Assembly (NCBI GenBank): GCA_013377005.1
Contig: JACABE010000014.1
Coordinates: forward strand, 46,392-85,006
DNA from: Bacteroidota bacterium
Lineage (GTDB): Bacteria; Bacteroidota; Bacteroidia; Bacteroidales; JACABE01
Length of the DNA stretch: 38,615 nt
Direction of reading: 5' to 3'
Below, piece by piece: positions 6,738 to 15,841 of this stretch. The position numbers were made by a program, and so were the translations under genes. Numbering within the stretch: position 1 is the stretch's first letter; the number at the start of each line of letters is the position of its first letter. The notes under the pieces were generated by a model, which ran no database searches, was not told the DNA's origin, and saw only the letters and a list, made by a program, of their open reading frames with translations.

Positions 6738-8024
6738 ATGAAAGAAAAATTAAATGCAAAGCTTTTAACTCTTACAGTTAAAAAGCACAAAAGCTTTAAA
6801 ATGCAAGTTATTACATTCATTGCTTTGTTGTTTGTGATGCCGTTTGCAGCCCATTCGCAAATGTATTTTTATTATCCAGTGAATTATGTAATTCACAATT
6901 ATGATGATGACTACAGCGATTTTGATATTATGTCGGTTCGTTATTTTAGTCCTTTTAATCATTTTAAACCTTATCAGGAGTCGGAAAATCAGTATAAAGA
7001 AAATAACATTAAATCATTAAAAGTAAGTTGTCAGGATATGAAAAAGGATAAAAATCCTTACTTGACAATTGAAAAAACTTTTAATGAAAATGGTTTTTCT
7101 ACCATTGACAAACGCTATAATCGTAAGGGGAAGAATGTTTTGAATGTTGAAAGAACGTTTAAGAAAAGTGTAATGACGATGTTTAAATCATTTGAAAGCA
7201 ATGGTAAAATTGCGGCATGGTACGAAACCAAATTGGATTCGAATGGTAATGTAACAGAAAGCAATAGCCTTGATAATGATGGTAGCATTTATTTTAAAAG
7301 AACTTATAAATACAATGATAAAAGAAAAACAACAGAAAACTGTAGTTATAAAGGCAAAAAACAAAAATTATTATATCGGGTTGTTTATTCGTATTATCCG
7401 AATGGTGATTTAGAATCAACAGCTAGTTACAATGGAAAAGGAAAACTTCAAAAATTTTGGTCGTATGCCTGTAGTTCAAAAGGTGAAGAAACCAAAAACA
7501 TGAAAGATACGGTGAAGGTTTGCAAAATATCAGATTTTGATAAAGATGGCGGTTTTACCTTAACCAATATTTCAACAGGAGCAGATGGTCAGCTGTCAAA
7601 AACAGTAAGGAAATTTAATAAAGACAGCATTTTGATAGATTATGCTCAGTACGACAATAAAAACCGTTTTGTAAACAAAAGAACAAACAACAAAGTTTCT
7701 GATGGATGGTTGTGTGAGGATACTTATTTCTATACCAACAAGCAAACGCCCCGAACCGTGAGGGTATATAAATTTAACGACAATAAAAAAATAGTTCAAA
7801 GTTTATTGATATCTTACAACAGAAGAGGGAAAATTGTAAGTAAATCGGAATATGATTATAATGAAAAAGAGTATAATAGTAAAATTATACATTACAAAAA
7901 AGGAGGTGAATTAATAAATAAATCGCTCGAATATACACGAAATGAAAAAAACTTGCCTGTGTTGTTAATTAAAAAAGACAATGAAAACAATATAACTGAC
8001 AAAACCTTTTTTCAGTATCAGTAA
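6738..8024 (+). CDS. secreted protein with YD/MORN-like strand repeats, function unknown
   Basis: 428 residues from ATG 6738; ATG 6801 gives a more standard signal peptide (MQVITFIALLFVMPFAAHSQ) and may be the true start. The mature part repeats short units of the form 'Y..NG.....Y...GK' (e.g. YYPNGDLESTASYNGKGKLQ), like the beta-hairpin repeats of many exported Bacteroidota proteins with antitoxin-like or YD-type repeats. No catalytic motif is seen. It is single, ends at a good terminator and is probably exported to periplasm or surface. Confidence 0.7.
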   Translation: MKEKLNAKLLTLTVKKHKSFKMQVITFIALLFVMPFAAHSQMYFYYPVNYVIHNYDDDYSDFDIMSVRYFSPFNHFKPYQESENQYKENNIKSLKVSCQDMKKDKNPYLTIEKTFNENGFSTIDKRYNRKGKNVLNVERTFKKSVMTMFKSFESNGKIAAWYETKLDSNGNVTESNSLDNDGSIYFKRTYKYNDKRKTTENCSYKGKKQKLLYRVVYSYYPNGDLESTASYNGKGKLQKFWSYACSSKGEETKNMKDTVKVCKISDFDKDGGFTLTNISTGADGQLSKTVRKFNKDSILIDYAQYDNKNRFVNKRTNNKVSDGWLCEDTYFYTNKQTPRTVRVYKFNDNKKIVQSLLISYNRRGKIVSKSEYDYNEKEYNSKIIHYKKGGELINKSLEYTRNEKNLPVLLIKKDNENNITDKTFFQYQ

Positions 8025-8051
8025 AACATTTCTATAATCTGGTTGCTTTGT

Positions 8052-8085
8052 AAAGTCATTAAGATTAATCTTAGTGGCTTTTTCT
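8052..8085 (+). terminator. rho-independent terminator after the secreted-repeat protein
   Basis: AAAGTCATTAAGATT (8052-8066) pairs with AATCTTAGTGGCTTT (8067-8081) with two G-T wobbles, the middle bases forming the loop, followed by a T-rich run. Confidence 0.75.
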
Positions 8086-8324
8086 TTAAGTTGCTGTCGG
8101 AGTTAAATTAATTTCTTTTTTGATAACGCTGTCAGGTGCTTCACAGCTTGAAAATAAAAAGCTTATTCATTGATTTAGTAAGCTTTTAGTTTTGTAAAAG
8201 CTAAGATTTTATAAAGCAAACGTAAGCATGAGATTGTATACATATTACACCTTTATTGTATAAAATAATATATTTAAAGCAGGTTAATATTAATTGAAAT
8301 CTATAATACAGCTTAGTCTTATAA
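8086..8324. other. intergenic, no feature recognised
   Basis: Sequence between two convergent genes with no supported ORF; part of it repeats the words AAGCTTA and AGCTTTTAG, but no clear element is seen. Confidence 0.6.
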
Positions 8325-8696
8325 TTATTTAATTAAATAAAAACCTGCATACGCAGCCAACAAACCAAATAAAATACTCGACACAATGTACAACGAAGCC
8401 GGTATGATTTCGCCATTTCTTAGCTGTTGAAGAATTTCGTAAGAAAAAGTAGAAAAGGTGGTAAAACCGCCACAAAACCCTGTGGCTAAAAACATTCTTA
8501 CTTCAGGACTTAAAATACTTCCTTTTTCGCTCAAGGCAAAGATAAGCCCGATTAAAAAGCTGCCGCTTACATTAATAGAAAAAGTTCCGTAAGGAAAAGA
8601 GGAGGGGAAGTATTTGTTAATCATTAGATGCGATAAGTACCTTGCGGCACTACCCAAAAATCCTCCCGACCCGACAATGAATAACATTTTAAACAT
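8325..8696 (-). CDS. crcB: CrcB/Fluc-type fluoride exporter
   Basis: About 123 residues with four membrane helices, typical of the Fluc/CrcB family, which works as an antiparallel dimer to expel fluoride from the cytoplasm. Visible hallmarks are GGFLGSAARYL near the N-terminus, FPYGTFSINVSGSFLIG (the conserved N in helix 2) and GFCGGFTTFSTFSYE in helix 3 with the TFSTF stretch that lines the pore. The frame opens at 8711, but the family start fits MFKML (8696) or MLFIVG (8687). A TATTTTTG -7 box at 8701-8708 would favour 8687. No fluoride riboswitch is seen upstream. Confidence 0.93.
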   Translation of the reverse strand: MFKMLFIVGSGGFLGSAARYLSHLMINKYFPSSFPYGTFSINVSGSFLIGLIFALSEKGSILSPEVRMFLATGFCGGFTTFSTFSYEILQQLRNGEIIPASLYIVSSILFGLLAAYAGFYLIK

Positions 8697-8875
8697 ATAG
8701 CAAAAATACAAAAAGTAATCAGAAAATTAAGTGTTTGATAATTAATTTCAAATACATTTTTTAATAAATGTATTACCTCTTTGGGTTAGCAGCAAAGCCA
8801 CACATCATCAGGTAAAAATTATATCCCGATTGAATATACTAATAAAATAAGGAAATCAATACTTAATGAGTTTGT

Positions 8876-9763
8876 TTATAATCCGCTTATTTCTTTTACC
8901 AGATTTTGGATGGTTGCATTGGTTTGTTTATTAACTTTAACCAATGGAAGTCTAAGATTGTTCTGGCAAATGTCGAGTACTTCCAACGCAGCTTTAATTC
9001 CGGCAGGACTTCCATCTTCGAAAATAGCATTTGTAAAGTCAAATAATTTGTAATGAAGTTCTTTGGCTTTACGGCAATTGGCTGATAAAGCCATTTGTAC
9101 CATTTCCGAAAACTCTTTAGGAAATGCATTGGCAACCACAGAAATTACACCATCAGCACCAGCTGCAATAAGAGGCAATGTAAGAGCATCGTCTCCAGAA
9201 ATAACTAAAAAATCTTTAGGTCGGTCTTTTATTATTTGCATGCATTGCATCATATTTCCTGAAGCTTCTTTAATGCCAATAATACCCTGCACTTCATTGG
9301 CTAATTTCAATGTAGTTTCAGCAGTAATATTCACTCCGGTTCTGCTGGGTACATTGTAAATAATCATAGGTACAGGCAATACAGCTTCTATACTTTTAAA
9401 ATGGTAAAACAAACCTTTTTGCTGAGGCTTATTATAATAAGGCGCTACTGATAAAACAGCATCTATTCCATCAAAATTAAAATCTTTTAATTGATCAATA
9501 ATTTTTTGAGTATCATTTCCTCCGATTCCAAGGACAATAGGTACACGTTTAGCTACGGTATCAACAACAAAATCTGTAACAGCAAGCTTTTCTTTTTCTG
9601 ATAAAGTAGCTGTTTCTCCTGTTGTACCTAAAGCAACAATATAATTTACCCCATTCAACACCAGATGTTCTATTAATTTCCCTAAAGATGTAAAATCAAC
9701 AGTACCATGTTTGTGGAAAGGAGTAACAATAGCAACCCCCGTACCTCTAAGTGCTTTCTTCAT
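8876..9763 (-). CDS. dapA: 4-hydroxy-tetrahydrodipicolinate synthase
   Basis: 295-residue TIM-barrel aldolase that condenses pyruvate with aspartate semialdehyde in the diaminopimelate/lysine pathway. Present are GTTGE (46-50, substrate-binding Thr pair), Y136 in IIYNVPSRTG and the Schiff-base Lys165 in GIKEASG. It is cytoplasmic and normally a tetramer. The start overlaps the end of the DUF6913 gene by 17 nt, so the two are co-transcribed. Full length, with no anomalies. Confidence 0.97.
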   Translation of the reverse strand: MKKALRGTGVAIVTPFHKHGTVDFTSLGKLIEHLVLNGVNYIVALGTTGETATLSEKEKLAVTDFVVDTVAKRVPIVLGIGGNDTQKIIDQLKDFNFDGIDAVLSVAPYYNKPQQKGLFYHFKSIEAVLPVPMIIYNVPSRTGVNITAETTLKLANEVQGIIGIKEASGNMMQCMQIIKDRPKDFLVISGDDALTLPLIAAGADGVISVVANAFPKEFSEMVQMALSANCRKAKELHYKLFDFTNAIFEDGSPAGIKAALEVLDICQNNLRLPLVKVNKQTNATIQNLVKEISGL

Positions 9764-10313
9764 TGTCTTTTTTATTTATAATACTTAGATAATGTATAAT
9801 TAATGTAATGAATTCATCTAACGTTGTATTAGGATTGATATCTATCATTAAATCGAAAATGACTTTGTTATTTTCACCATCTTTTCCCACCTTAAACTTT
9901 GCTTTTGACATTGCTGCAATGTACTTGGTTTGAAAAATATTATTTAAAGATAAATCAATTAAAATATCAAAATCGGTTTGAATAAAATCTGCAACGTAGT
10001 TGCCTTTTGGCTTTGCATACCAATTTAAATCTTTTCGGTCGTAATAATCTAATGATAATTTCTCGATAGCATAAATAGGTCGGATATTTCCATCGAAATA
10101 TCCTATTGCTTTTACGTTTATCTGTTTGTCCTGTAAAAATTTAATAAAGCGATTAATATGATTATAGGTTAGCTCGTCTTTCAATTCATAAATGATACCC
10201 AATGTTTTGGCATTGTCAAGATTCACAATTTTGCGGAATCGGTGATTTTTTGGTAAATGCTTGTTCAGATAATGATTACCTGCAAATTCTTTAATTTTGT
10301 AAAATATATTCAC
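9747..10313 (-). CDS. DUF6913-family protein, cotranscribed with dapA
   Basis: 188 residues, with no signal peptide and no membrane segment. The composition (conserved YELKDE, YFDGN, KPKGNYVADFIQTDFDILIDL) matches a Bacteroidota-specific family habitually encoded next to dapA. The role is unknown; the operon suggests a link to lysine or peptidoglycan precursor metabolism, but that is only context. A TATATTTG -7 box lies at 10378-10385 on this strand. Confidence 0.8.
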   Translation of the reverse strand: MNIFYKIKEFAGNHYLNKHLPKNHRFRKIVNLDNAKTLGIIYELKDELTYNHINRFIKFLQDKQINVKAIGYFDGNIRPIYAIEKLSLDYYDRKDLNWYAKPKGNYVADFIQTDFDILIDLSLNNIFQTKYIAAMSKAKFKVGKDGENNKVIFDLMIDINPNTTLDEFITLIIHYLSIINKKDNEEST

Positions 10314-10377
10314 TTTTGTGTATAAAAATAAAATAGCTAATTTTTTATCGTTCGTAAAATTAAAAAGAAATTTGATA

Positions 10378-10385
10378 CAAATATA
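10378..10385 (-). promoter_or_regulatory. -7 box for the DUF6913-dapA operon
   Basis: Minus-strand TATATTTG fits TAnnTTTG, about 65 nt upstream of the DUF6913 start. No clear -33 TTG partner was found. Confidence 0.45.
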
Positions 10386-10458
10386 ATTATTTATTTTTAT
10401 TCTCTTATTTTAAAAATAGTAAATCCATTTTTCTTATTTTTACCAAAAAATAGAAAAA

Positions 10459-11220
10459 TTGAAGATTACTTTTTTAGGAACAGGAACATCTCAGGGCGTT
10501 CCGGTAATTGCTTGCGAATGCGAAGTTTGCAAATCAACCGATGATAAAGATAAACGTTTGCGTTCATCAGTGATGATAGAAACTCAAGGAAATGTGTTTG
10601 TGATAGATGCAGGTCCTGATTTTAGAGAACAAATGCTTAGAGAAAATGTGAAACATCTTGATGCCGTTCTTCTTACTCATGCTCATAAAGATCATATTGC
10701 AGGTTTGGATGATGTAAGAGCTTTTAATTATATTCAAAAAAAAGCCATTGATGTTTATGCTCGCGAAGATGTACAGATTGCTATTAAAAATGAGTTTTCT
10801 TATGCTTTTGCAATATATAAATATCCGGGAGTACCTGAAATTAACTTACATACTATTGAAAATAAGTTGTTTGAAATTAATAATGTAAAAATTATTCCAA
10901 TAGAAGTTTTGCACTTAGAGCTTAAGATTTTCGGGTTTAGAATCAAAGATTTTACTTACATAACGGATGCTAATTTTATCAGTGATAAAGAAATTGAAAA
11001 AATAAAAGGATCAAAAGTAGTAGTTTTAAATGCCCTGAGAAAGAAAAAACATGTTTCGCATTTTTCGCTCGATCAGGCTGTAAGTGTATTGAAAATTATT
11101 CAACCCGAAAGGGCTTATATTACTCATATTAGTCACATGATGGGATTTCACGAAGAGGTTCAAAAAGAGTTACCGTCATTTATTAAGTTTGCTTATGATG
11201 GTTTAAGCTTTGATTTATAA
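10459..11220 (+). CDS. metallo-beta-lactamase-fold hydrolase, PhnP/RNase Z-like
   Basis: 253 residues starting at TTG 10459 with the family-typical MKITFLGTGTSQGVPVIACE. The metal-binding HAHKDH (H74, H76, D78, H79), further His ligands in HISHMMGFH near the C-terminus, and an extra zinc-finger-like cluster C19/C21/C24 are visible, as in PhnP-type phosphodiesterases. The expected reaction is hydrolysis of a phosphodiester (cyclic nucleotide or nucleic-acid derived), with the substrate unknown. Followed 8 nt later by a membrane protein on the same strand. Confidence 0.88.
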   Translation: MKITFLGTGTSQGVPVIACECEVCKSTDDKDKRLRSSVMIETQGNVFVIDAGPDFREQMLRENVKHLDAVLLTHAHKDHIAGLDDVRAFNYIQKKAIDVYAREDVQIAIKNEFSYAFAIYKYPGVPEINLHTIENKLFEINNVKIIPIEVLHLELKIFGFRIKDFTYITDANFISDKEIEKIKGSKVVVLNALRKKKHVSHFSLDQAVSVLKIIQPERAYITHISHMMGFHEEVQKELPSFIKFAYDGLSFDL

Positions 11221-11228
11221 GATGTATT

Positions 11229-12446
11229 ATGATGTTAAAGAAAGTTAAATTACGTTTTCCTGAATTTGGATGGATAATTGCTCTGTTTTTTGTTTTGTTT
11301 TTTATGTTGCAGATAAAAAATAACCGCTTTGAATTAAACGATTTTAAAGTGTATTATCTGGGTATGCAGAACTTTATAAAAGGTGATGCTATTTATGGTA
11401 TTCCTTTTGGTTTGGATACAGGTTTTTACAAATATTCTCCTTTTGCTTTACTACCATTTACTGTTTTTTATTATTTACCATATCTGATTGCTGCTTTTGT
11501 ATTCTATTTTTTAGTAGCATCAGCAATTATAATTCTTATATATAAAACGTATAATATCATAAATCAGGTTTTTAATTTTTTGGAAATCAAACAATCTACA
11601 ATTCTTTATTTATCTGCTCTAATACTCCTTAATCATTTTTGTAGAGAATTACATCTTGGTAATGTAAATGCCCTTTTGTTATTAATATATATTATTAGTT
11701 TAGGAAAAATACTTGAAAACAAGCAATTCTCTGCAGGATTATTGATGGGAATCGGTTTGTTGTTTAAATTACACTTTATTGTTTTATTACCTGTTTTATT
11801 GTTGTTTCGGAAATTTAGAGCGTCTATTTCAATGCTTATTACTTTTGTCGTTGGTTTATTACTTCCGGCTCTGTTTACAGGTTTTCCTGCTAATAATCTT
11901 TTGCTGAATGCATGGCTTACTACCATGAAAGAGCATAATTCAAATATCGCCCATAGTAATGATACCATTTATGCCTGGATTAATAAAATTCTTTCTGTTG
12001 TGCAAATGCAGCAACAAGGTGTTTTGTTTAGTATAGCTATACTTTTATTTATAGCTTTCTTCTTTTTGTGGTTTGTTTTCAAAATAAAGAAAGCAACTCT
12101 GCTTTCCGAAATACAAAGATTTACCCTGATTTATTTTTTGGCAATAGCGGTAATTCCTATAATTACAGTTACCGATAGTGAGCATTTTTTGTTTAGTTTA
12201 CCCATTGTTATGCTTTCTTTATTTTTACTTTTGTCAAAACCATCGGTTCCGTTATGGGTAAAATCAATTGTTATTATCGCTTATGTTTTTTATGGTGGAA
12301 ATTGGCATGATGTATGGGGGCATACAATTTCATTGTTTTTAACTAATAACGGATTTCTTGGTTTGGGCAATATTCTGTTGATAGCTTCGATTTTATGGAT
12401 ATTTTACAGTAGAATAAACGAAGTTGTAAAACTAAAAGCCAAATAG
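11229..12446 (+). CDS. polytopic membrane protein, GT87/DUF2029-like glycosyltransferase
   Basis: 405 residues with about ten hydrophobic helices. The N-terminal loop after the first helix carries NDFKVYYLGMQNFIKGDAIY, then YKYSPFALLPF, the acidic first-loop pattern of GT-C enzymes that use polyprenyl-phosphate sugars (GT87, mannosyltransferase-like). It would act at the cytoplasmic membrane in glycan assembly. The start is ATG 11229 or 11232. Its stop abuts the stop of the convergent gene at 12447 with no gap. Confidence 0.78.
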   Translation: MMLKKVKLRFPEFGWIIALFFVLFFMLQIKNNRFELNDFKVYYLGMQNFIKGDAIYGIPFGLDTGFYKYSPFALLPFTVFYYLPYLIAAFVFYFLVASAIIILIYKTYNIINQVFNFLEIKQSTILYLSALILLNHFCRELHLGNVNALLLLIYIISLGKILENKQFSAGLLMGIGLLFKLHFIVLLPVLLLFRKFRASISMLITFVVGLLLPALFTGFPANNLLLNAWLTTMKEHNSNIAHSNDTIYAWINKILSVVQMQQQGVLFSIAILLFIAFFFLWFVFKIKKATLLSEIQRFTLIYFLAIAVIPIITVTDSEHFLFSLPIVMLSLFLLLSKPSVPLWVKSIVIIAYVFYGGNWHDVWGHTISLFLTNNGFLGLGNILLIASILWIFYSRINEVVKLKAK

Positions 12447-13826
12447 TTAGTTTGTTATTTTAACTCCCTTTACGATGCAATAAAGATTGTGTAACAGCAT
12501 AAAATCTAAACCATTGTAATTTCCGCAAATCCCAGAAGATTCGCCAGATTGTGAGCTTTTTTTATGATGCCATTTGTAAGAAGCTGACCAGCCTGTTCCT
12601 TTGGGATTATTATTGATTCCATAATTATATGGGCCTTCGTAAGGTGCAGTGTTGAGTTGATGTAAAGCTTTTTCGAGACGAAATTCCATTTTTTTATTTT
12701 TTCCATGAATTACATTCCACGACAAAGCATAAAAAGTATCCCAATCTTGCTTATTGGTTTTGGCTTTGATACCGAAATAAGATGTATTCATTTTAAAAAC
12801 CAAGCCAATCACAGGAACTACAGCTCTCCACGAATCACCGATTACGGCAAGTGTAGTTATCATTGTAGTATTGTCGGCATTGGGACTGGGAAGAAATTGA
12901 CCGAATTGGAAAAACAATTCCTGTGGATAGCGGGTTATTTTTTTCCATAAATTATCAAAACCGGAATCAAAATAACTTCCTGCTTTCATGAATCCATGTG
13001 CATAAAACCAAGCCAGTCCACCTTCGTTTGCTTTTAATTTATCGCCATTCGGACGGAAAACACTCCATTTCATACTGAATGTTCTTCCGTATTTTTTTGA
13101 TGAAGTTCGGATATAATTAATTACGTTTAATGCAATTTTTTTTGAAATAGCTTTTTCATAAGAACTATCGGGCATGCATTTGTAAACCAAAGCCAACCCA
13201 TACAACAAACCTATAGCTTCGTCCTGACTAAATGCTTTGGGAATACTATCGCATTCAGAAACCTTTACAACATATCCGGGATGACCTTTGGGTAAATTGC
13301 CAAAACAGTTGTTTTTTTTATAATCCCAATTATCATTGGCTTGTAGTTCTTTGTTAAAATAGTTTTTTCGGGACTCATCGTTTAAAAAATCGCAAGGTAC
13401 AGATTCTCTTACAAAAAAGCCATCGAGACTATCTTTCATATTTTTAAAAAGAAGAGATTCTGTTTTGTCGAGATAAGTAACATATTGTTTTAATGCAAGG
13501 TTTAGCTCATATTGGGTTTGTTTGGCTGTATTGTCTCCTGCATCATTCAGTAGTTTAAATTCAGTAGCCAGCATTCCTATGTAATAACCAAAATAAATTC
13601 CATGCTGACCAAAATTAATATCATTTGCTCCACAATCAAAACGATTACGAATACCTGCAATCTGACTTTGACCTCTTTGAATACCAGGCATTACAAAATA
13701 ATTTAAACGCTGACGGTAGTGCCAGTACTTTTTTATATTCAACGAATCATTTTGGGCGTAAAGCGTTGTAGATATTGAAAAAGAAATTGAAACTATCAGA
13801 ATTGTGAATAGACGTAGTGTTCTCAT
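12447..13826 (-). CDS. secreted protein of unknown function
   Basis: 459 residues with a clear signal peptide (about 1-24, ending in TTLYAQ). The mature part is helix-rich, with aromatic-polar motifs such as DINFGQHGIYFGYYIGMLATEF and ANEGGLAWFYAHGFMKAG that suggest an alpha/alpha-toroid like those of glycan-processing or terpenoid-type enzymes. No catalytic residues could be assigned. Likely periplasmic; it carries no lipobox. A TAGGTTTG -7 box lies at 13850-13857 on this strand. Confidence 0.75.
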   Translation of the reverse strand: MRTLRLFTILIVSISFSISTTLYAQNDSLNIKKYWHYRQRLNYFVMPGIQRGQSQIAGIRNRFDCGANDINFGQHGIYFGYYIGMLATEFKLLNDAGDNTAKQTQYELNLALKQYVTYLDKTESLLFKNMKDSLDGFFVRESVPCDFLNDESRKNYFNKELQANDNWDYKKNNCFGNLPKGHPGYVVKVSECDSIPKAFSQDEAIGLLYGLALVYKCMPDSSYEKAISKKIALNVINYIRTSSKKYGRTFSMKWSVFRPNGDKLKANEGGLAWFYAHGFMKAGSYFDSGFDNLWKKITRYPQELFFQFGQFLPSPNADNTTMITTLAVIGDSWRAVVPVIGLVFKMNTSYFGIKAKTNKQDWDTFYALSWNVIHGKNKKMEFRLEKALHQLNTAPYEGPYNYGINNNPKGTGWSASYKWHHKKSSQSGESSGICGNYNGLDFMLLHNLYCIVKGVKITN

Positions 13827-13849
13827 CGTGTTTATGAATGAATAATTTG

Positions 13850-13857
13850 CAAACCTA
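13850..13857 (-). promoter_or_regulatory. -7 box for the secreted protein gene
   Basis: Minus-strand TAGGTTTG fits TAnnTTTG, 24 nt upstream of the start codon. Confidence 0.5.
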
Positions 13858-13901
13858 TATAAATTTCCTCAAAATTAAATAAAAATTATGTGATAGATTA
13901 T

Positions 13902-13909
13902 TAACTTTG
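13902..13909 (+). promoter_or_regulatory. -7 box for tRNA-Ser
   Basis: TAACTTTG fits TAnnTTTG and ends 10 nt before the mature tRNA 5' end, so transcription would begin within a few bases of the tRNA. Confidence 0.55.
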
Positions 13910-13919
13910 CAGCTCAATA

Positions 13920-14009
13920 GGAGGGATGCCGGAGCGGTTGAACGGGGCTGTCTCGAAAACAGTTGATCTGCCTAAAGTGGATCCGGGGGTTCGAATCCCC
14001 CTCCCTCCG
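13920..14009 (+). tRNA. tRNA-Ser (anticodon CGA)
   Basis: 90 nt. Acceptor arm GGAGGGA (13920-13926) pairs with TCCCTCC (14002-14008), discriminator G. The anticodon loop CTCGAAA gives CGA, reading UCG Ser. A long variable arm (TTGATCTGCCTAAAGTGGATC region) is present, as in class II tRNAs, and the T loop GGTTCGAATCC is intact. CCA is not encoded. Confidence 0.95.
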
Positions 14010-14192
14010 CTTTTTTATCATGCTTTGACTACCTGAAATATTGTAAGTAAATTCTAAAATTATTAATTTTAATAGTAAATAGCCACTTCCAAAGTTGAAA
14101 CTTGTTTAATGCTTGTTGATTTTCTTTTTTCTGTATTTTTCATTTTTTGCTATTCATTATTTTTCCTTCTTATTTCATAATTATTTTTTCCT

Positions 14193-14200
14193 TACTTTTG
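14193..14200 (+). promoter_or_regulatory. -7 box for the nucleotidyltransferase-LysE operon
   Basis: TACTTTTG fits TAnnTTTG, 29 nt upstream of the ATG at 14230. Confidence 0.5.
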
Positions 14201-14229
14201 CAGCTTAATAATAAGTTAACATTGATAAA

Positions 14230-14970
14230 ATGAAAGCCGTAATTTTAGCCGCAGGTATTGCTTCACGACTACGTCCGCTTACTGATAATACACCAAAATG
14301 CTTATTAAAAGTAGGCGAAAAAAACATTTTACAACTTACTATTGAAAACCTAATAGCTAATAATATAACTGATTTAGTAATGGTTACCGGCTATCTGGAG
14401 CAACAGATTAAAGATTTTGTTGCAGCTACTTTCCCTCAGCTCAATGTAACTTATATTTACAACGAAGTTTACGATACTACCAATAATATTTATTCGCTCT
14501 GGCTTGCCAAAAACGAATTGTTAGGCGGCGAAATGCTATTGATGGACAGCGATATTATTTTCGACAGCAACATAATTGACGCATTGGTAAATTCAGGTTA
14601 CGAAAATTGTCTGGCTCTGAAACGCCACAATGTGGGCGAAGAAGAAATTAAAGTAAAAGCCGACAACAATGGCAGGGTACTTGAAATTAGCAAAATAGTT
14701 CCACCTGCATTAGCCATTGGTGAGTCTATCGGAATTGAGAAATTTGGTACAAAATCATTATACAAACTTTTTGAGGTAATTGATCGAAAGGTAGTCCACG
14801 AAAAAATGGTGAATATTTTTTACGAAGTGGCCTTTGAAGAAATGATAAAAGAAGGCGAAAATATTTTTATTGTGGATACTACTGAGTATATTTGCATGGA
14901 AATTGATACTGCTGCTGATTTGCAAACAGCTGCTGAAGTAATAAAAAAACATAAATTTACAAACCAATAA
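14230..14970 (+). CDS. sugar-phosphate / phosphocholine nucleotidyltransferase (LicC/RmlA-like)
   Basis: 246 residues of the NTP_transferase fold. The nucleotide-binding LAAGIASRLRPLTDNTPK(C) motif is at the N-terminus, the metal-binding MDSDIIF around residue 100, and a C-terminal EIDTAADL. The overall pattern is closest to LicC-like cytidylyltransferases that activate phosphocholine or a sugar phosphate for surface decoration. The exact substrate is not determined. Followed after 7 nt by a LysE-type exporter. Confidence 0.82.
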   Translation: MKAVILAAGIASRLRPLTDNTPKCLLKVGEKNILQLTIENLIANNITDLVMVTGYLEQQIKDFVAATFPQLNVTYIYNEVYDTTNNIYSLWLAKNELLGGEMLLMDSDIIFDSNIIDALVNSGYENCLALKRHNVGEEEIKVKADNNGRVLEISKIVPPALAIGESIGIEKFGTKSLYKLFEVIDRKVVHEKMVNIFYEVAFEEMIKEGENIFIVDTTEYICMEIDTAADLQTAAEVIKKHKFTNQ

Positions 14971-14977
14971 ACCTTCT

Positions 14978-15811
14978 ATGACCGAAAGTTTATTTACAAT
15001 GTCGCTTGTTGCGTTAATTGTTGGCTTCATTTTTTCGATGCCAATTGCTGGTCCTATCAGCATTTTAATTACATCCAACGCATTGAAAGGCAGAATGAGA
15101 TATTGCGTATTAGCAACTATTGGTGCGTCATTTGCCGATTTTATTTATGTATTTATTGCTGTTTTTGGTTTAACCAAACTATATTCTCTTTACAAACCTA
15201 TCATTCCTTATGTATTACTGGCAGGTGCAGTATTTTTACTTTACATTGGTTTTAAAATAGCAAAAACCAAGCTCAATTTGGATCATCTTGATGAAAAGCA
15301 ACACCATTCAAAAAAAATCACAAAGGAAAGAAGTGGTTTTTGGACCGGGTTTATGCTTAACTTTTTGAATCCTACGCTATTTATTGGCTGGTTAACATCT
15401 TCTTTTTTTGTAATTTCAATGGTAGCTTCATTGGGTTTTAACACCGGAGGTATGGATACCATGATTGATCAAAATGTACAACAAATCAATAATATTGAAG
15501 GTAAAGCTATTGATACTCAAAAAACGATTTCCTACTTAAAAGTAGATTCTATCAACACCTTACAAAAAGAAATCCACAAAGTTAACAATGCAAAATTACC
15601 CAATTATTTCCCCTTAATAATTAGTATCTGCTATGCTTTCTTTTTGGCATTAGGTAGTATTATTTGGTTTTATTATTTATCCTATTTTCTAGTAAAATAC
15701 CGTACAAAACTAAATGTAGTTGTAATGAATAGGGTAATTCAATGCTTAGGCATTGCACTTTGTCTTTTTGGTTTATTTTTAGGTTATTCAGCAATAAAAA
15801 TGTTTATATAA
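14978..15811 (+). CDS. LysE-family membrane exporter
   Basis: 277 residues with six predicted membrane helices. The N-terminal FSMPIAGPISILITSNALKG is the LysE/RhtB signature (PGP-like turn), and FLNPTLFIGW in the middle is the matching NP motif of helix 4. The family exports amino acids or other small cations. Between helices 4 and 5 it has an unusually long hydrophilic segment (about residues 158-205) rich in Asn, Gln and Lys, longer than in typical LysE proteins. Substrate unknown. Confidence 0.85.
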   Translation: MTESLFTMSLVALIVGFIFSMPIAGPISILITSNALKGRMRYCVLATIGASFADFIYVFIAVFGLTKLYSLYKPIIPYVLLAGAVFLLYIGFKIAKTKLNLDHLDEKQHHSKKITKERSGFWTGFMLNFLNPTLFIGWLTSSFFVISMVASLGFNTGGMDTMIDQNVQQINNIEGKAIDTQKTISYLKVDSINTLQKEIHKVNNAKLPNYFPLIISICYAFFLALGSIIWFYYLSYFLVKYRTKLNVVVMNRVIQCLGIALCLFGLFLGYSAIKMFI

Positions 15812-15817
15812 TAAAAT

Positions 15818-15841
15818 AAGAAACGTAATTTTACGATTCTT
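15818..15841. terminator. hairpin between convergent genes
   Basis: AAGAAACGTAA pairs with TTACGATTCTT around a two-base centre with one mismatch. It lies between the LysE gene and the helical-repeat gene and may end both transcripts, though the T tracts are weak. Confidence 0.4.

Noticed and set aside
6505-6820. Minus-strand ORFs of 66-74 codons in the gap before the secreted-repeat gene
   Set aside because: Low-complexity, AT-driven translations with no start context; overlap the real gene or empty sequence.
8697-8830. Fluoride riboswitch upstream of crcB
   Set aside because: No recognisable fluoride-aptamer pattern in the short leader, and a -7 box sits directly before the start.
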